The notes under the pieces: model-generated
Databases searched by the model: none
Told to the model about the DNA's origin: nothing
The model's input: only the letters and a program-made list of their open reading frames with translations
Position numbers and translations under genes: made by a program
DNA from: Actinoallomurus liliacearum
Lineage (GTDB): Bacteria > Actinomycetota > Actinomycetes > Streptosporangiales > Streptosporangiaceae
Length of the DNA: 64,000 nt
NCBI RefSeq assembly: GCF_039542035.1
Contig: NZ_BAABHJ010000038.1
Location: 65,335 to 129,334 of the forward strand
Direction: 5' to 3'
Shown here: piece by piece, positions 51,024 through 57,871 of the stretch
How the letters are laid out: every line of letters starts with the position of its first letter
How positions within the stretch are numbered: the stretch's first letter is position 1

Positions 51024-51167
51024 GTACAGCCTCCGAGGGTTTCGGTCGGGGGGAAATGCGGTATTTGCCCACATCTAGACGATTAGGTACTGATAGTGCA
51101 GTGTTGTCGCCAGGGTGTCCACGGCCACCCCGAAAGTCGAGATGAACTGCTTCAGGAGCCTGCACCC

Positions 51168-51788
51168 ATGGACGAAACGTCGGACGGATCGCCGACTGAA
51201 GAGTGGCAGCCTGGACGAATCCCCGCCGACCTGGACGCCACCAACCTGCGGATACTGGACGTTCTGCGCGAGGACGGCAGGATTTCGATCTCCGCCCTCG
51301 CGCAGCGGGTGGGCATCTCCCGCGCCAACGCCTACACCCGGTTCGAGGCGCTGCGCGCGAACGGCGTGATCATCCGGTTCACCGCGCAGGTCGACCCGGT
51401 CCGCGCCGGGCTGGGCGTCTGCGCGCTGATCTTCGTCACCGTCCGTCAGCAGATGTGGCGGCAGTTCCGCAACCAGTTGGCCCTGATGCCCGAGGTGGAG
51501 TACTGCGCGATCACCACCGGCCAGCACGACGCGATGATCCAGATCAGGGTCCGCGACGTGGCCACGGTGCACCACCTGGTCACCCATCGGCTGGCGAGCA
51601 TCCCCGCGGTCAAGGCGACCGAGACGGTCTTCATCCTCGACGAGGTGCTGCGCCGCCCCTTCATCCTGCCGTCGGACGAACGACCGCTGCCCGCCCCTCA
51701 GCCCGCCGCCGAGACCGGCCCTTCGCCGCTGGGCAGCATGCGGTTCGTCCGCGCGAACGCCGGACGCGCCGACCTCGGCGGGCTGTAG
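51168..51788 (+). CDS. Lrp/AsnC family transcriptional regulator
   Basis: A 206-residue regulator. The helix-turn-helix is DATNLRILDVLREDGRISIS, then RVGISRANAYTRFEALRANGVI at residues ~25-65. The RAM domain follows (VCALIFVTVRQQMWRQFRNQL, AITTGQHDAMIQIRV). The extra ~40 residues at the C-terminus are low complexity. ATG 51168 is preceded by CAGGAG; an upstream GTG start would add a non-homologous extension. Divergent from the dipeptide-transporter operon with a 144-bp gap, so it is the probable amino-acid-responsive regulator of peptide uptake. Its 3' end is echoed. Confidence 0.9.
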   Translation: MDETSDGSPTEEWQPGRIPADLDATNLRILDVLREDGRISISALAQRVGISRANAYTRFEALRANGVIIRFTAQVDPVRAGLGVCALIFVTVRQQMWRQFRNQLALMPEVEYCAITTGQHDAMIQIRVRDVATVHHLVTHRLASIPAVKATETVFILDEVLRRPFILPSDERPLPAPQPAAETGPSPLGSMRFVRANAGRADLGGL

Positions 51789-51824
51789 GACCGGCCTCAG
51801 ACTGCACTGTAGGGCCGGTCTCAG
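51783..51824. repeat. 18-bp echo of the Lrp gene 3' end
   Basis: CTGTAGGACCGGCCTCAG (51783-51800), containing the TAG stop, recurs at 51807-51824 with two mismatches, offset 24 bp. Confidence 0.75.
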
Positions 51825-52207
51825 GAGTCCGCTCGACGGGTCTCCTCCTGGAAGGGAAGTTCCTCGCACACGCTGACCTGCGGCGTGTCGTCTCCCTCGA
51901 ACTGGAACTCCTCGACCAGCTTGAGCCGCCCGTCCGGCAGCGCCTCGATGCGGCTCGTGCTGCGCCCGGCCACCGGGCTCGGGCCGCCCTTGGTCAGGTG
52001 AACGTAGTTGAGCTCGATCTGGTCGTCCTGCCGCGTCCCGACGAACCGGCCGTGCGCGACCGTGTCGCCGTCGTAGCTGCCCCAGATCACGCCGTCCGCC
52101 TCCTGGTAGACGAACTGCGTGGGCGAATCAGGGTCCACCCGGCTCGCGGTGGAGCTCACCATGACGAACCGCCGGCCGTCCAAATTGTGATGCTTCGTCT
52201 CGTTCAC
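51821..52207 (-). CDS. Small conserved protein (often labelled N-acetylglutamate synthase-like)
   Basis: A 128-residue beta-rich protein with LDGRRFVMVSSTASRVDPDSPTQFVYQEADGVIWGSYDGDTVAHGRFVGTRQDDQIELNYVHLT. This pattern is a widespread family sometimes mislabelled as an N-acetylglutamate synthase; no acetyltransferase motif is present. A lipocalin-like or AIM24-like fold might fit, but no function is supportable. GTG 52207. Converges on the Lrp gene. Confidence 0.7.
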   Translation of the reverse strand: MNETKHHNLDGRRFVMVSSTASRVDPDSPTQFVYQEADGVIWGSYDGDTVAHGRFVGTRQDDQIELNYVHLTKGGPSPVAGRSTSRIEALPDGRLKLVEEFQFEGDDTPQVSVCEELPFQEETRRADS

Positions 52208-52528
52208 GGGTGCATCGTGCCGGTTTTCGCGTCATGCGCAACCCGCGCTGAACATTTCGGCCGATCCCGCGTGCTCGCATGGACGAACAGGACGGCGCGG
52301 CGCGGACGCCCTTCCAAACGTCTCGGGCACCGGCCCGGCGGGTGCACCGCGCCGTGACCGCCGCCGGCCGCGCGCTCGGCGCCCGAACGGGACGACGGCG
52401 GGCGGTCCCCGGGAGTCCGGCGGCCGCCGCCCCCGGCATCGGGCGGCCCCCGAACAGAACGGCGCGCCACTCGCGGTGGCGGGCCCGGTGACGTCCCGGC
52501 CGGCGCTCCCGCCGGCCGGGACGCCGGG
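52208..52528. other. Gene-free interval before dhaL
   Basis: 321 bp without a convincing gene; reading frames are Arg/Ala/Pro shadows. Apart from the hairpin at 52493-52522, which terminates dhaL from the right, no element is seen. Confidence 0.55.
52493..52522 (-). terminator. Terminator hairpin after dhaL
   Basis: A perfect 13-bp stem GTCCCGGCCGGCG (52493-52505) / CGCCGGCCGGGAC (52510-52522) with a 4-base loop, beginning 7 bp beyond the dhaL stop. No T-run, but the stem is very stable. Confidence 0.8.
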
Positions 52529-53140
52529 TCACCCGGTCGCCGCGTCGAAGAACCAGGCCACGGTGAGCGCCCCCGGGTCGACGACGCCGCGGGCGTGCTC
52601 GCCGACATAGCTGGCCCTGCCGCGCCGGGCCAGCAGGTCCTCGGTGGACGCGGCGCCCTCATGGGCGGCGGTCGCGGCCTCGCGCAGGGCGGTCGCGACG
52701 TCCGTGTCCCGCTCCGCCGCCTCGGCCAGCGCCCGTGCCGCGGGGACCATGGCGTCGACCATGGTCTTGTGCCCGACCTCGGCCTTGCCGAGCCGCTGCA
52801 CGACCGCCGCCGCGTTGCCCGCCGCCTCGCTCAGCGCCTTCGGGGTGACCTCCGCGCCGAGGGCCTTGGCGAACTCCCGGAACCACATGCCGAACAGCGG
52901 GCCGCTGGTGCCGCCGGTGTTCAGGAAGGCGTTGGAGACGGCCGTGAAGACCGCGCCCGGCGTGTCGGCGCCGTCCGCCGCGAGGTTGGCGGCGGCCCGG
53001 CGCACGGCGGAGCCGAGATTCGTCCCGTAGTCCCCGTCTCCGGCCCGGCGGTCGAGCTCGGTCAGCTCGGCGCCGCGCCGCTCGATCTCGGCGATGAACC
53101 GCTCGGCCCAGGCCCGCGCGTCGATGGTGGTGGCGTCCAT
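52529..53140 (-). CDS. dhaL: Dihydroxyacetone kinase subunit DhaL
   Basis: A 203-residue helical ADP/ATP-binding subunit. The nucleotide/metal site DRRAGDGDYGTNLGSAVRRA lies near residues 30-50 and GGTSGPLFGMWFREFAKALG near 82. The usual HGTN is YGTN here. ATG 53140 has a GGGAG site seven bases away; GTG 53161 (overlapping the dhaK stop) is an alternative. No dhaM PTS donor follows, so phosphorylation may use ATP directly or a DhaM elsewhere. Confidence 0.93.
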   Translation of the reverse strand: MDATTIDARAWAERFIAEIERRGAELTELDRRAGDGDYGTNLGSAVRRAAANLAADGADTPGAVFTAVSNAFLNTGGTSGPLFGMWFREFAKALGAEVTPKALSEAAGNAAAVVQRLGKAEVGHKTMVDAMVPAARALAEAAERDTDVATALREAATAAHEGAASTEDLLARRGRASYVGEHARGVVDPGALTVAWFFDAATG

Positions 53141-53157
53141 GCCCGTACTCCCGTCTG

Positions 53158-54159
53158 TCACCAGGTCAGCGCCGGCGTGCGGACCGGCGCGTCCCACAAC
53201 TCGACCAGCTCGTCATCGGCGCGCAGCAACGTGATCGAACAGCCGCGCATGTCCAGCGACGTCACGTACGAGCCGACGAGCGACCGGGCCACGTCGACGC
53301 CCAGGTCGTCCAGGATCGCGGTGAGCTCGCCGTGGACGGCGGCCAGCTCCAGGTCGTGCGTCGATCCGAGGCCGTTGACGATGGCGATCACCGAGTCGCC
53401 GTGACCGAGCTCCAGCGTCTTGACGATCGGCCGCGTGAGCTCGCCGACGAGGTCGCGGACCGGGCCGTACGGCCGGCGCGCCACGCCGTGCTCACCGTGG
53501 ATGCCGACGCCGAACTCGATCTCGTCGTCGGCCAGGTCGAACGACGGCCGGTCCTGCCCCGGCTGGGTGCAGGAGGCCAGCGCGAGCGCCAGGGTGCGGG
53601 CCGAACGGGTCACCCGCTCGCCCAGTGCCAGCAGGTCGTCGAGGGACGCTCCGCGTTCGGCGGCGGCGCCGCAGATCTTCTCCACCGCGACGACCGCGGC
53701 CGTGCCCCGGCGTCCGGGGCCACCCTCGTCCTGCCCGTCCGTGGCCAGGTCGTCGTCCACGAGGACGGTGCGGGTCTCGATGCCGTCATCGGCGGCCAGT
53801 TCGGCGGCGATCTGGAAGTTGAGGACGTCACCGGTGTAGTTCTTGACGATCAGGAGCACGCCCTGACCGCGGTCGGCGGCCTCGATCGCCGCCTTGATCT
53901 GGTACGCGGTCGGGCTGGCGAAGACCGCGCCCGGTACCGCCGCGTCGAGCATGCCCTCGCCGACGAAGCCGACGTGCAGGGGCTCGTGACCGGAGCCGCC
54001 GCCCGAGACGAGGGCGACCTTGGCCCCCTCCTGCCGGGCGCGGACCACGAACGCCGGGTCCTCGTTGTGGCGGACCAGCGCGGGATGGGCCCGCGCGAAC
54101 CCCCGCAGCGCCTCCGGCACGAGGTCGGCCGGATCGTTCACCAGCTGTCGTACGGGCAT
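53158..54159 (-). CDS. dhaK: Dihydroxyacetone kinase subunit DhaK
   Basis: A 333-residue substrate-binding subunit that forms a covalent hemiaminal with dihydroxyacetone. The site is His221 in FGVGIHGEHG, with SGGGSGHEPLH near residue 53 and IVKNYTGDVLNF near 104. ATG 54159 has an AAGGAGGAG site; a longer upstream frame has no homology. Together with DhaL it phosphorylates dihydroxyacetone to DHAP. Divergent from an IclR regulator across ~160 bp. Confidence 0.95.
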   Translation of the reverse strand: MPVRQLVNDPADLVPEALRGFARAHPALVRHNEDPAFVVRARQEGAKVALVSGGGSGHEPLHVGFVGEGMLDAAVPGAVFASPTAYQIKAAIEAADRGQGVLLIVKNYTGDVLNFQIAAELAADDGIETRTVLVDDDLATDGQDEGGPGRRGTAAVVAVEKICGAAAERGASLDDLLALGERVTRSARTLALALASCTQPGQDRPSFDLADDEIEFGVGIHGEHGVARRPYGPVRDLVGELTRPIVKTLELGHGDSVIAIVNGLGSTHDLELAAVHGELTAILDDLGVDVARSLVGSYVTSLDMRGCSITLLRADDELVELWDAPVRTPALTW

Positions 54160-54224
54160 GGCTCCTCCTTCACACGTCGGGTCGGCAGGGAGACACCCGA
54201 AGCACTTCGACATGACCGCATAAG

Positions 54225-54241
54225 ATTCGATAATGCCGAAT
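54225..54241. promoter_or_regulatory. Candidate IclR operator upstream of dhaKL
   Basis: Inverted repeat ATTCG-N7-CGAAT in the divergent dhaK/iclR promoter region, with an A/T-rich surround. The symmetry and spacing suit IclR-family sites. Inferred. Confidence 0.4.
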
Positions 54242-54321
54242 GGCCTGAATTTAGGACGTCGGCCCGCTGTTGTAAAGTGCGGTCGGCAGGCGGGCCGGGG
54301 GACGACCGGAAGAGGGCGCGG

Positions 54322-55083
54322 ATGATCCAGTCCGTCGATCGGGCGATCCGGGTCCTGGGCGTCCTACAGGCCGAGCGCCACCTGAGCCTGTCGGAGATCG
54401 CGGCCCGGCTGGAGCTCGCGCCGTCCACCGTCCACGGCATCATCAAGACCCTGCAGGCGCACGGCCTGGTGCTCCAGGAGCAGGGCTCCGCCCGCTACCG
54501 CCTCGGCCCGGCGGTGCTGAAGCTCGGCAACGTCTACCTCGACACGCTGGAGCTCCGCTCCCGGAGTCTCACCTGGGCCGGTGAGCTCGCCCGAAGCACC
54601 GGCCACGCCGTCCGCACCGGGGTGCTGCTCCCGGACGAGGTCATGATCGTTCATCACGAGCCACGACCCGACGGGTCCCGGCAGATGCCGGAGGTCGGCA
54701 TCGTGATCCCCGCCCACGCGAGCGCGCTCGGCAAGGCGATCCTGGCCTACGCGCCCGACCAGGCCCGAGCGCTCGAGGCCGACGGCCCGCTGCGCAGCAT
54801 GACGCGGGACACGGTGACCGACCCGGCCGAGTTCCGCGCGGAGCTCGATCGGGTACGCGCCGACGCCCTCGCCGTCGAACAGGAGGAGGCCGTCATCGGC
54901 GAGTGCGGCCTGGCGGCCCCCATCTTCGACAGCTCCCGGACGGTCGTCGGCGCCATCGGCGTGGTGATCCCCATGCTCGAATGGCCCGCGCCCGACGCCG
55001 CCACCGGCGCCGTACGGGAGGCCGCCCGCGCCATCTCCCGCGAGCTCGGCGCGCCCGGCTGGCCCGTACCGCCCGGGCGGTGA
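54322..55083 (+). CDS. IclR family regulator of the dha operon
   Basis: A 253-residue IclR protein: winged helix SVDRAIRVLGVLQAERHLSLSEIAARLELAPSTVHGIIKTLQAHGLV at residues 3-50, effector domain with RTGVLLPDEVMIVHHEP, VIPAHASALGKAILAY and ECGLAAPIFDSSRTVVGAIGVVIPM. IclR proteins of this kind control glycerol or dihydroxyacetone use. ATG 54322, purine-rich GGAAGAGGG site upstream. Divergent from dhaK. Confidence 0.92.
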   Translation: MIQSVDRAIRVLGVLQAERHLSLSEIAARLELAPSTVHGIIKTLQAHGLVLQEQGSARYRLGPAVLKLGNVYLDTLELRSRSLTWAGELARSTGHAVRTGVLLPDEVMIVHHEPRPDGSRQMPEVGIVIPAHASALGKAILAYAPDQARALEADGPLRSMTRDTVTDPAEFRAELDRVRADALAVEQEEAVIGECGLAAPIFDSSRTVVGAIGVVIPMLEWPAPDAATGAVREAARAISRELGAPGWPVPPGR

Positions 55084-55123
55084 CGCCTCCGGCCGCGCGC
55101 CGTCGTGCCGGAGACGGAGCGGC

Positions 55124-56053
55124 TCAGGACTCGGCGGCGACGACGTCGAGGGCGTGTGCCAGATCGTCCGGGTAGGGACTGTCGAACTCCACCCACCGGC
55201 CCTCGGTCGGGTGCTCGAACCCGAGGCGTACGGCGTGCAGCCACTGCCGGGACAGCCCGAGCCGGGCGGACAGGGTCGGATCGGCGCCGTAGAGGAAGTC
55301 GCCGACGCAGGGGTGGCGGACCGCCGACATGTGCACGCGGATCTGGTGGGTGCGCCCGGTCTCCAGCTTGATGTCCAGCAGGCTCGCGGCCCGAAAGGCC
55401 TCGATCGTGTCGTAGTGGGTCACCGAGGGCCGGCCGCCCGCGACCACGGCGAACCGACCGTCCCCGGAGGGGTGCCGGTCGATGGGCGCGTCGATGGTGC
55501 CGCGCAGCGGGTCGGGATGCCCCTGGACGAGCGCGTGGTACCGCTTGTCGACGGTCCGTTCCTTGAACGCGCGCTTCAGCCGGGAGTACGCGATCTCGCT
55601 CTTGGCCACGACCATCGCCCCGGTGGTGTTGGCGTCGAGACGGTGGACGATGCCCTGGCGTTCGGCGGCGCCGCTCGTGGCGATCGTGTGGCCGGCGCCG
55701 AGGAGGCCGCCCAGCACGGTCTGCCCGGTCCAGCCGGTGGTGGGGTGGGCGGCGACGCCGATCGGCTTGCTCACCACGACGATGTCGGCGTCCTCGTACA
55801 GGATCGACATGCCGGGGACCGGCTCGGGCTCGGGCAGCGGCGCGGACGGCGGCGCCGGCAGCGTCACCTCGAGCCAGGTGCCCGCCTGCATGCGGTCGGA
55901 CTTGACGGCCGCCCTTCCGTCGACGAGGACGTCACCGGCCGCGATGACCTCCGCGGCGCGGCTGCGCGACAGCCCGAAGAGCCGGGCCAGGGCGGCGTCG
56001 AGCCGCTCCCCCTCCAGGCCGTCGGGAACGGGCAGGCTGCGGTGCTCGCCCAT
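55124..56053 (-). CDS. RluA/RluD family pseudouridine synthase
   Basis: A 309-residue enzyme with an N-terminal S4 RNA-binding domain (LDAALARLFGLSRSRAAEVIAAGDVLVDGRAAVKSDRMQ) and the RluD catalytic domain with Asp in GIVHRLDANTTGAM near residue 140. ETGRTHQIRVHMSAVRHPCVGDFLYG lies near 235. It modifies uridines in 23S rRNA, acting in the cytoplasm. Its ATG shares one base with the lspA stop (TGATG), an arrangement common in bacteria. Confidence 0.95.
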   Translation of the reverse strand: MGEHRSLPVPDGLEGERLDAALARLFGLSRSRAAEVIAAGDVLVDGRAAVKSDRMQAGTWLEVTLPAPPSAPLPEPEPVPGMSILYEDADIVVVSKPIGVAAHPTTGWTGQTVLGGLLGAGHTIATSGAAERQGIVHRLDANTTGAMVVAKSEIAYSRLKRAFKERTVDKRYHALVQGHPDPLRGTIDAPIDRHPSGDGRFAVVAGGRPSVTHYDTIEAFRAASLLDIKLETGRTHQIRVHMSAVRHPCVGDFLYGADPTLSARLGLSRQWLHAVRLGFEHPTEGRWVEFDSPYPDDLAHALDVVAAES

Positions 56054-56841
56054 CAGTGCTTCGCGTCCGGGACGGAGGACGACCCCTTGCCGGCCGGGCC
56101 GGAGGATGATCCTCCGGCAGCCGGGCCGTCGCCTTCCGGCGTGCCGCCCTCGGCGGTCCGGCCGGCGTCGGCGGCCGGGCCTCCCTCGGGGGCCGGAGCG
56201 GCCTCGGGGGCCGGAGCCGCCTCGCCGCCGGGCGCGCGGCCCGACGGGGCGTCGCTGCCGGGCTCGTCGGCGTGGGGGGCGTCGGTCTTCGCCGGGGCGG
56301 CGCCCTTCGCGGCGTCGTCCTTGTCGTCCCCGTCGCGGTAGACGGTGCCGTCCACCTGCAGGCCGCGGGAGGCCAGCAGCACGGCCAGCGCGCCGCCGCA
56401 CACGATCGCCGAGTCGGCCAGGTTGAACGTAGGCCAGTGCGGCAGCTCGATCCAGTCCACGACGTGGCCGCGCAGCGGTCCGGGCGACCGCAGCATCCGG
56501 TCGGCGAGGTTGCCCAGCGCACCGCCGAGGAGGAGGCCGAGGGTGACGGCCCACGGCAGGCTGCGCAGCCGCCGGGCGTACCGCAGGATCGCCACGACGA
56601 CGCCGGTGGCGATCACGGTGAAGACGTAGGTCATGCCGTTGCCGATGCTGAACGCCGCCCCGCTGTTGCGGATCACCCGCAGGGTCAGCAGCCCGCCGGC
56701 CAGCCTGATGGGGTCGTGGTCCTGCAGCAGCGCCACGACGATGACCTTGCTGACCACGTCGAGGGCGAGGGCGACCGCCGCGACGGCGACGAGCACGCCG
56801 ATGCGCCGTGGCCGTGCCGCGACCTCTTCTTCTGGGTTCAT
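56053..56841 (-). CDS. lspA: Signal peptidase II with extended C-terminal tail
   Basis: A 262-residue lipoprotein signal peptidase. Four helices, with catalytic Asp residues in GGALGNLADRM near residue 125 and FNLADSAIVCGG near 150. Residues ~175-262 form an Ala/Pro/Gly/Glu-rich disordered tail with repeats of EAAPAPE, much longer than usual LspA (about 165 residues). ATG 56841; another ATG at 56877 is in frame but overlaps the dksA-type stop. Follows a DksA-type gene and is coupled to rluD. Acts on prolipoproteins such as the dipeptide-binding protein. Confidence 0.92.
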   Translation of the reverse strand: MNPEEEVAARPRRIGVLVAVAAVALALDVVSKVIVVALLQDHDPIRLAGGLLTLRVIRNSGAAFSIGNGMTYVFTVIATGVVVAILRYARRLRSLPWAVTLGLLLGGALGNLADRMLRSPGPLRGHVVDWIELPHWPTFNLADSAIVCGGALAVLLASRGLQVDGTVYRDGDDKDDAAKGAAPAKTDAPHADEPGSDAPSGRAPGGEAAPAPEAAPAPEGGPAADAGRTAEGGTPEGDGPAAGGSSSGPAGKGSSSVPDAKH

Positions 56842-56849
56842 GGCGTCGC

Positions 56850-57359
56850 TCAGCGACGCTCCTCGCGCTGTTTGCATCTCACACATAGGGTCGCACGCGG
56901 AAAGGCCTGCAGGCGCGCCTTGCCGATCGCCTGCCCGCACGACTCGCACACGCCGTAGGTGCCCTGGTCGATCCGGACGATGGCGCGTTCGTTCTGGGCG
57001 AGCAGATCACGGGCGTTGTAGGTGAGCGCCATCGCCTGCTCACGCTCGAACGTCTTCGCCCCGGCGTCGGCCTGGTCGTCGCCGGCGCCCTCGGCGGCGT
57101 CGTGGATGCGCTCGGCGATCTGCGACTCGGCCGTCGCGATCTCGGCGGTCAGCTCCCCCGTCTCCGTCTGCAGCCGGTCACGGACCTCGGACAGCTCGGT
57201 GCTGGTCCACAGGTCCTCCCCCTCGCGGACCGGAAGCCGTTCCGCGGTGGCCGTGGAGATCTGCTGAGCCTTGGCCGACCGGCGTCGCGGCGCGGTGCGC
57301 GATGTACGGGGTGCCTCCGCTGTGCGATTCTTATCTTCCGCACCAGTGGTACCGTCCAC
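56850..57359 (-). CDS. DksA/TraR family zinc-finger protein
   Basis: A 169-residue protein: basic, Ala-rich N-terminus, coiled-coil helices (LSEVRDRLQTETGELTAEIATAESQIAER), and a C4 zinc finger YGVCESCGQAIGKARLQAFPRATLCVRCK. DksA-like proteins bind the RNA polymerase secondary channel and modulate transcription with ppGpp; actinobacterial members without the acidic DxxDxA tip may act differently. Here the tip reads AEGAGDDQAD. GTG 57359 has a GAGGGGG site. lspA follows 8 bp later. Confidence 0.88.
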   Translation of the reverse strand: MDGTTGAEDKNRTAEAPRTSRTAPRRRSAKAQQISTATAERLPVREGEDLWTSTELSEVRDRLQTETGELTAEIATAESQIAERIHDAAEGAGDDQADAGAKTFEREQAMALTYNARDLLAQNERAIVRIDQGTYGVCESCGQAIGKARLQAFPRATLCVRCKQREERR

Positions 57360-57679
57360 ATGGGCCCCCTCGCGCTGATCTTGTTTTCCAACAGTGCGGG
57401 AAGCATAGGTCGCGGTTCGCCGGACGGCAAATGACCAGGGGTTGTCACACTCCGCATATCGCCCATTACGCCGCCATCGCGTCACTCCTCCCTGGCGTGT
57501 CATTGCCCGCGCTTGACCCCCCGAGGCCGCCCGAAACCTCCTCGTGCCCGCCTCCGCTCCGTATTCGGGAAGAAGTCACCCGCCCCCGTGCGTTATCGTC
57601 GCTATCGGCAAGGCGTTTGATGGGGACACCTGCCGCCGTACGCAGCCATGAGCGACCCGGAGACGGTGCGAGTCCGGGG
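57360..57679. other. Promoter region between the DksA-type gene and the ileS leader
   Basis: About 320 bp without a gene. It must contain the divergent promoters of the DksA/lspA/rluD group (leftward) and of the ileS T-box transcript (rightward). A TATCGTCGCTATCGG stretch near 57594-57608 is a possible -10 region. Short frames here look like shadows. Confidence 0.5.
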
Positions 57680-57862
57680 GTGTGCGCGGCGGTCTGATCA
57701 CCCCGTAGCCGCCGGCAGAACGGCCGTCAGGCCCAGTAGATCCGGCAGCCGACCGCAATGAGCGGGTCGTTCCCCGGTTTCCCGGAGCGGCCAAGGAGGG
57801 TGGTACCGCGGGGCTCACCGCCTCGTCCCTCCGGTCCACGTGCTGTGTTGTGACGCCGGAGG
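57680..57862 (+). promoter_or_regulatory. Translational T-box riboswitch (Ile) controlling ileS
   Basis: The T-box signature GGGTGGTACCGCG is at 57798-57810. An ultrashort stem I, CGGCGG paired with CCGCCG around 57685-57715, carries the specifier ATC at 57697-57699 in the loop context TCTGATCACC, which reads isoleucine. Downstream, CCTCCGG (57828-57834) is complementary to CCGGAGG (57856-57862), the ileS Shine-Dalgarno, so it can sequester ribosome binding. There is no intrinsic terminator, matching the actinobacterial translational class. Uncharged tRNA-Ile would relieve sequestration. Confidence 0.9.
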
Positions 57863-57871
57863 TGCACCCGA

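Noticed and set aside
52279..52491. 70-residue plus-strand frame upstream of the dhaL terminator
   Set aside because: Arg/Ala-rich with no start context; overlapping frames on both strands are equally open.
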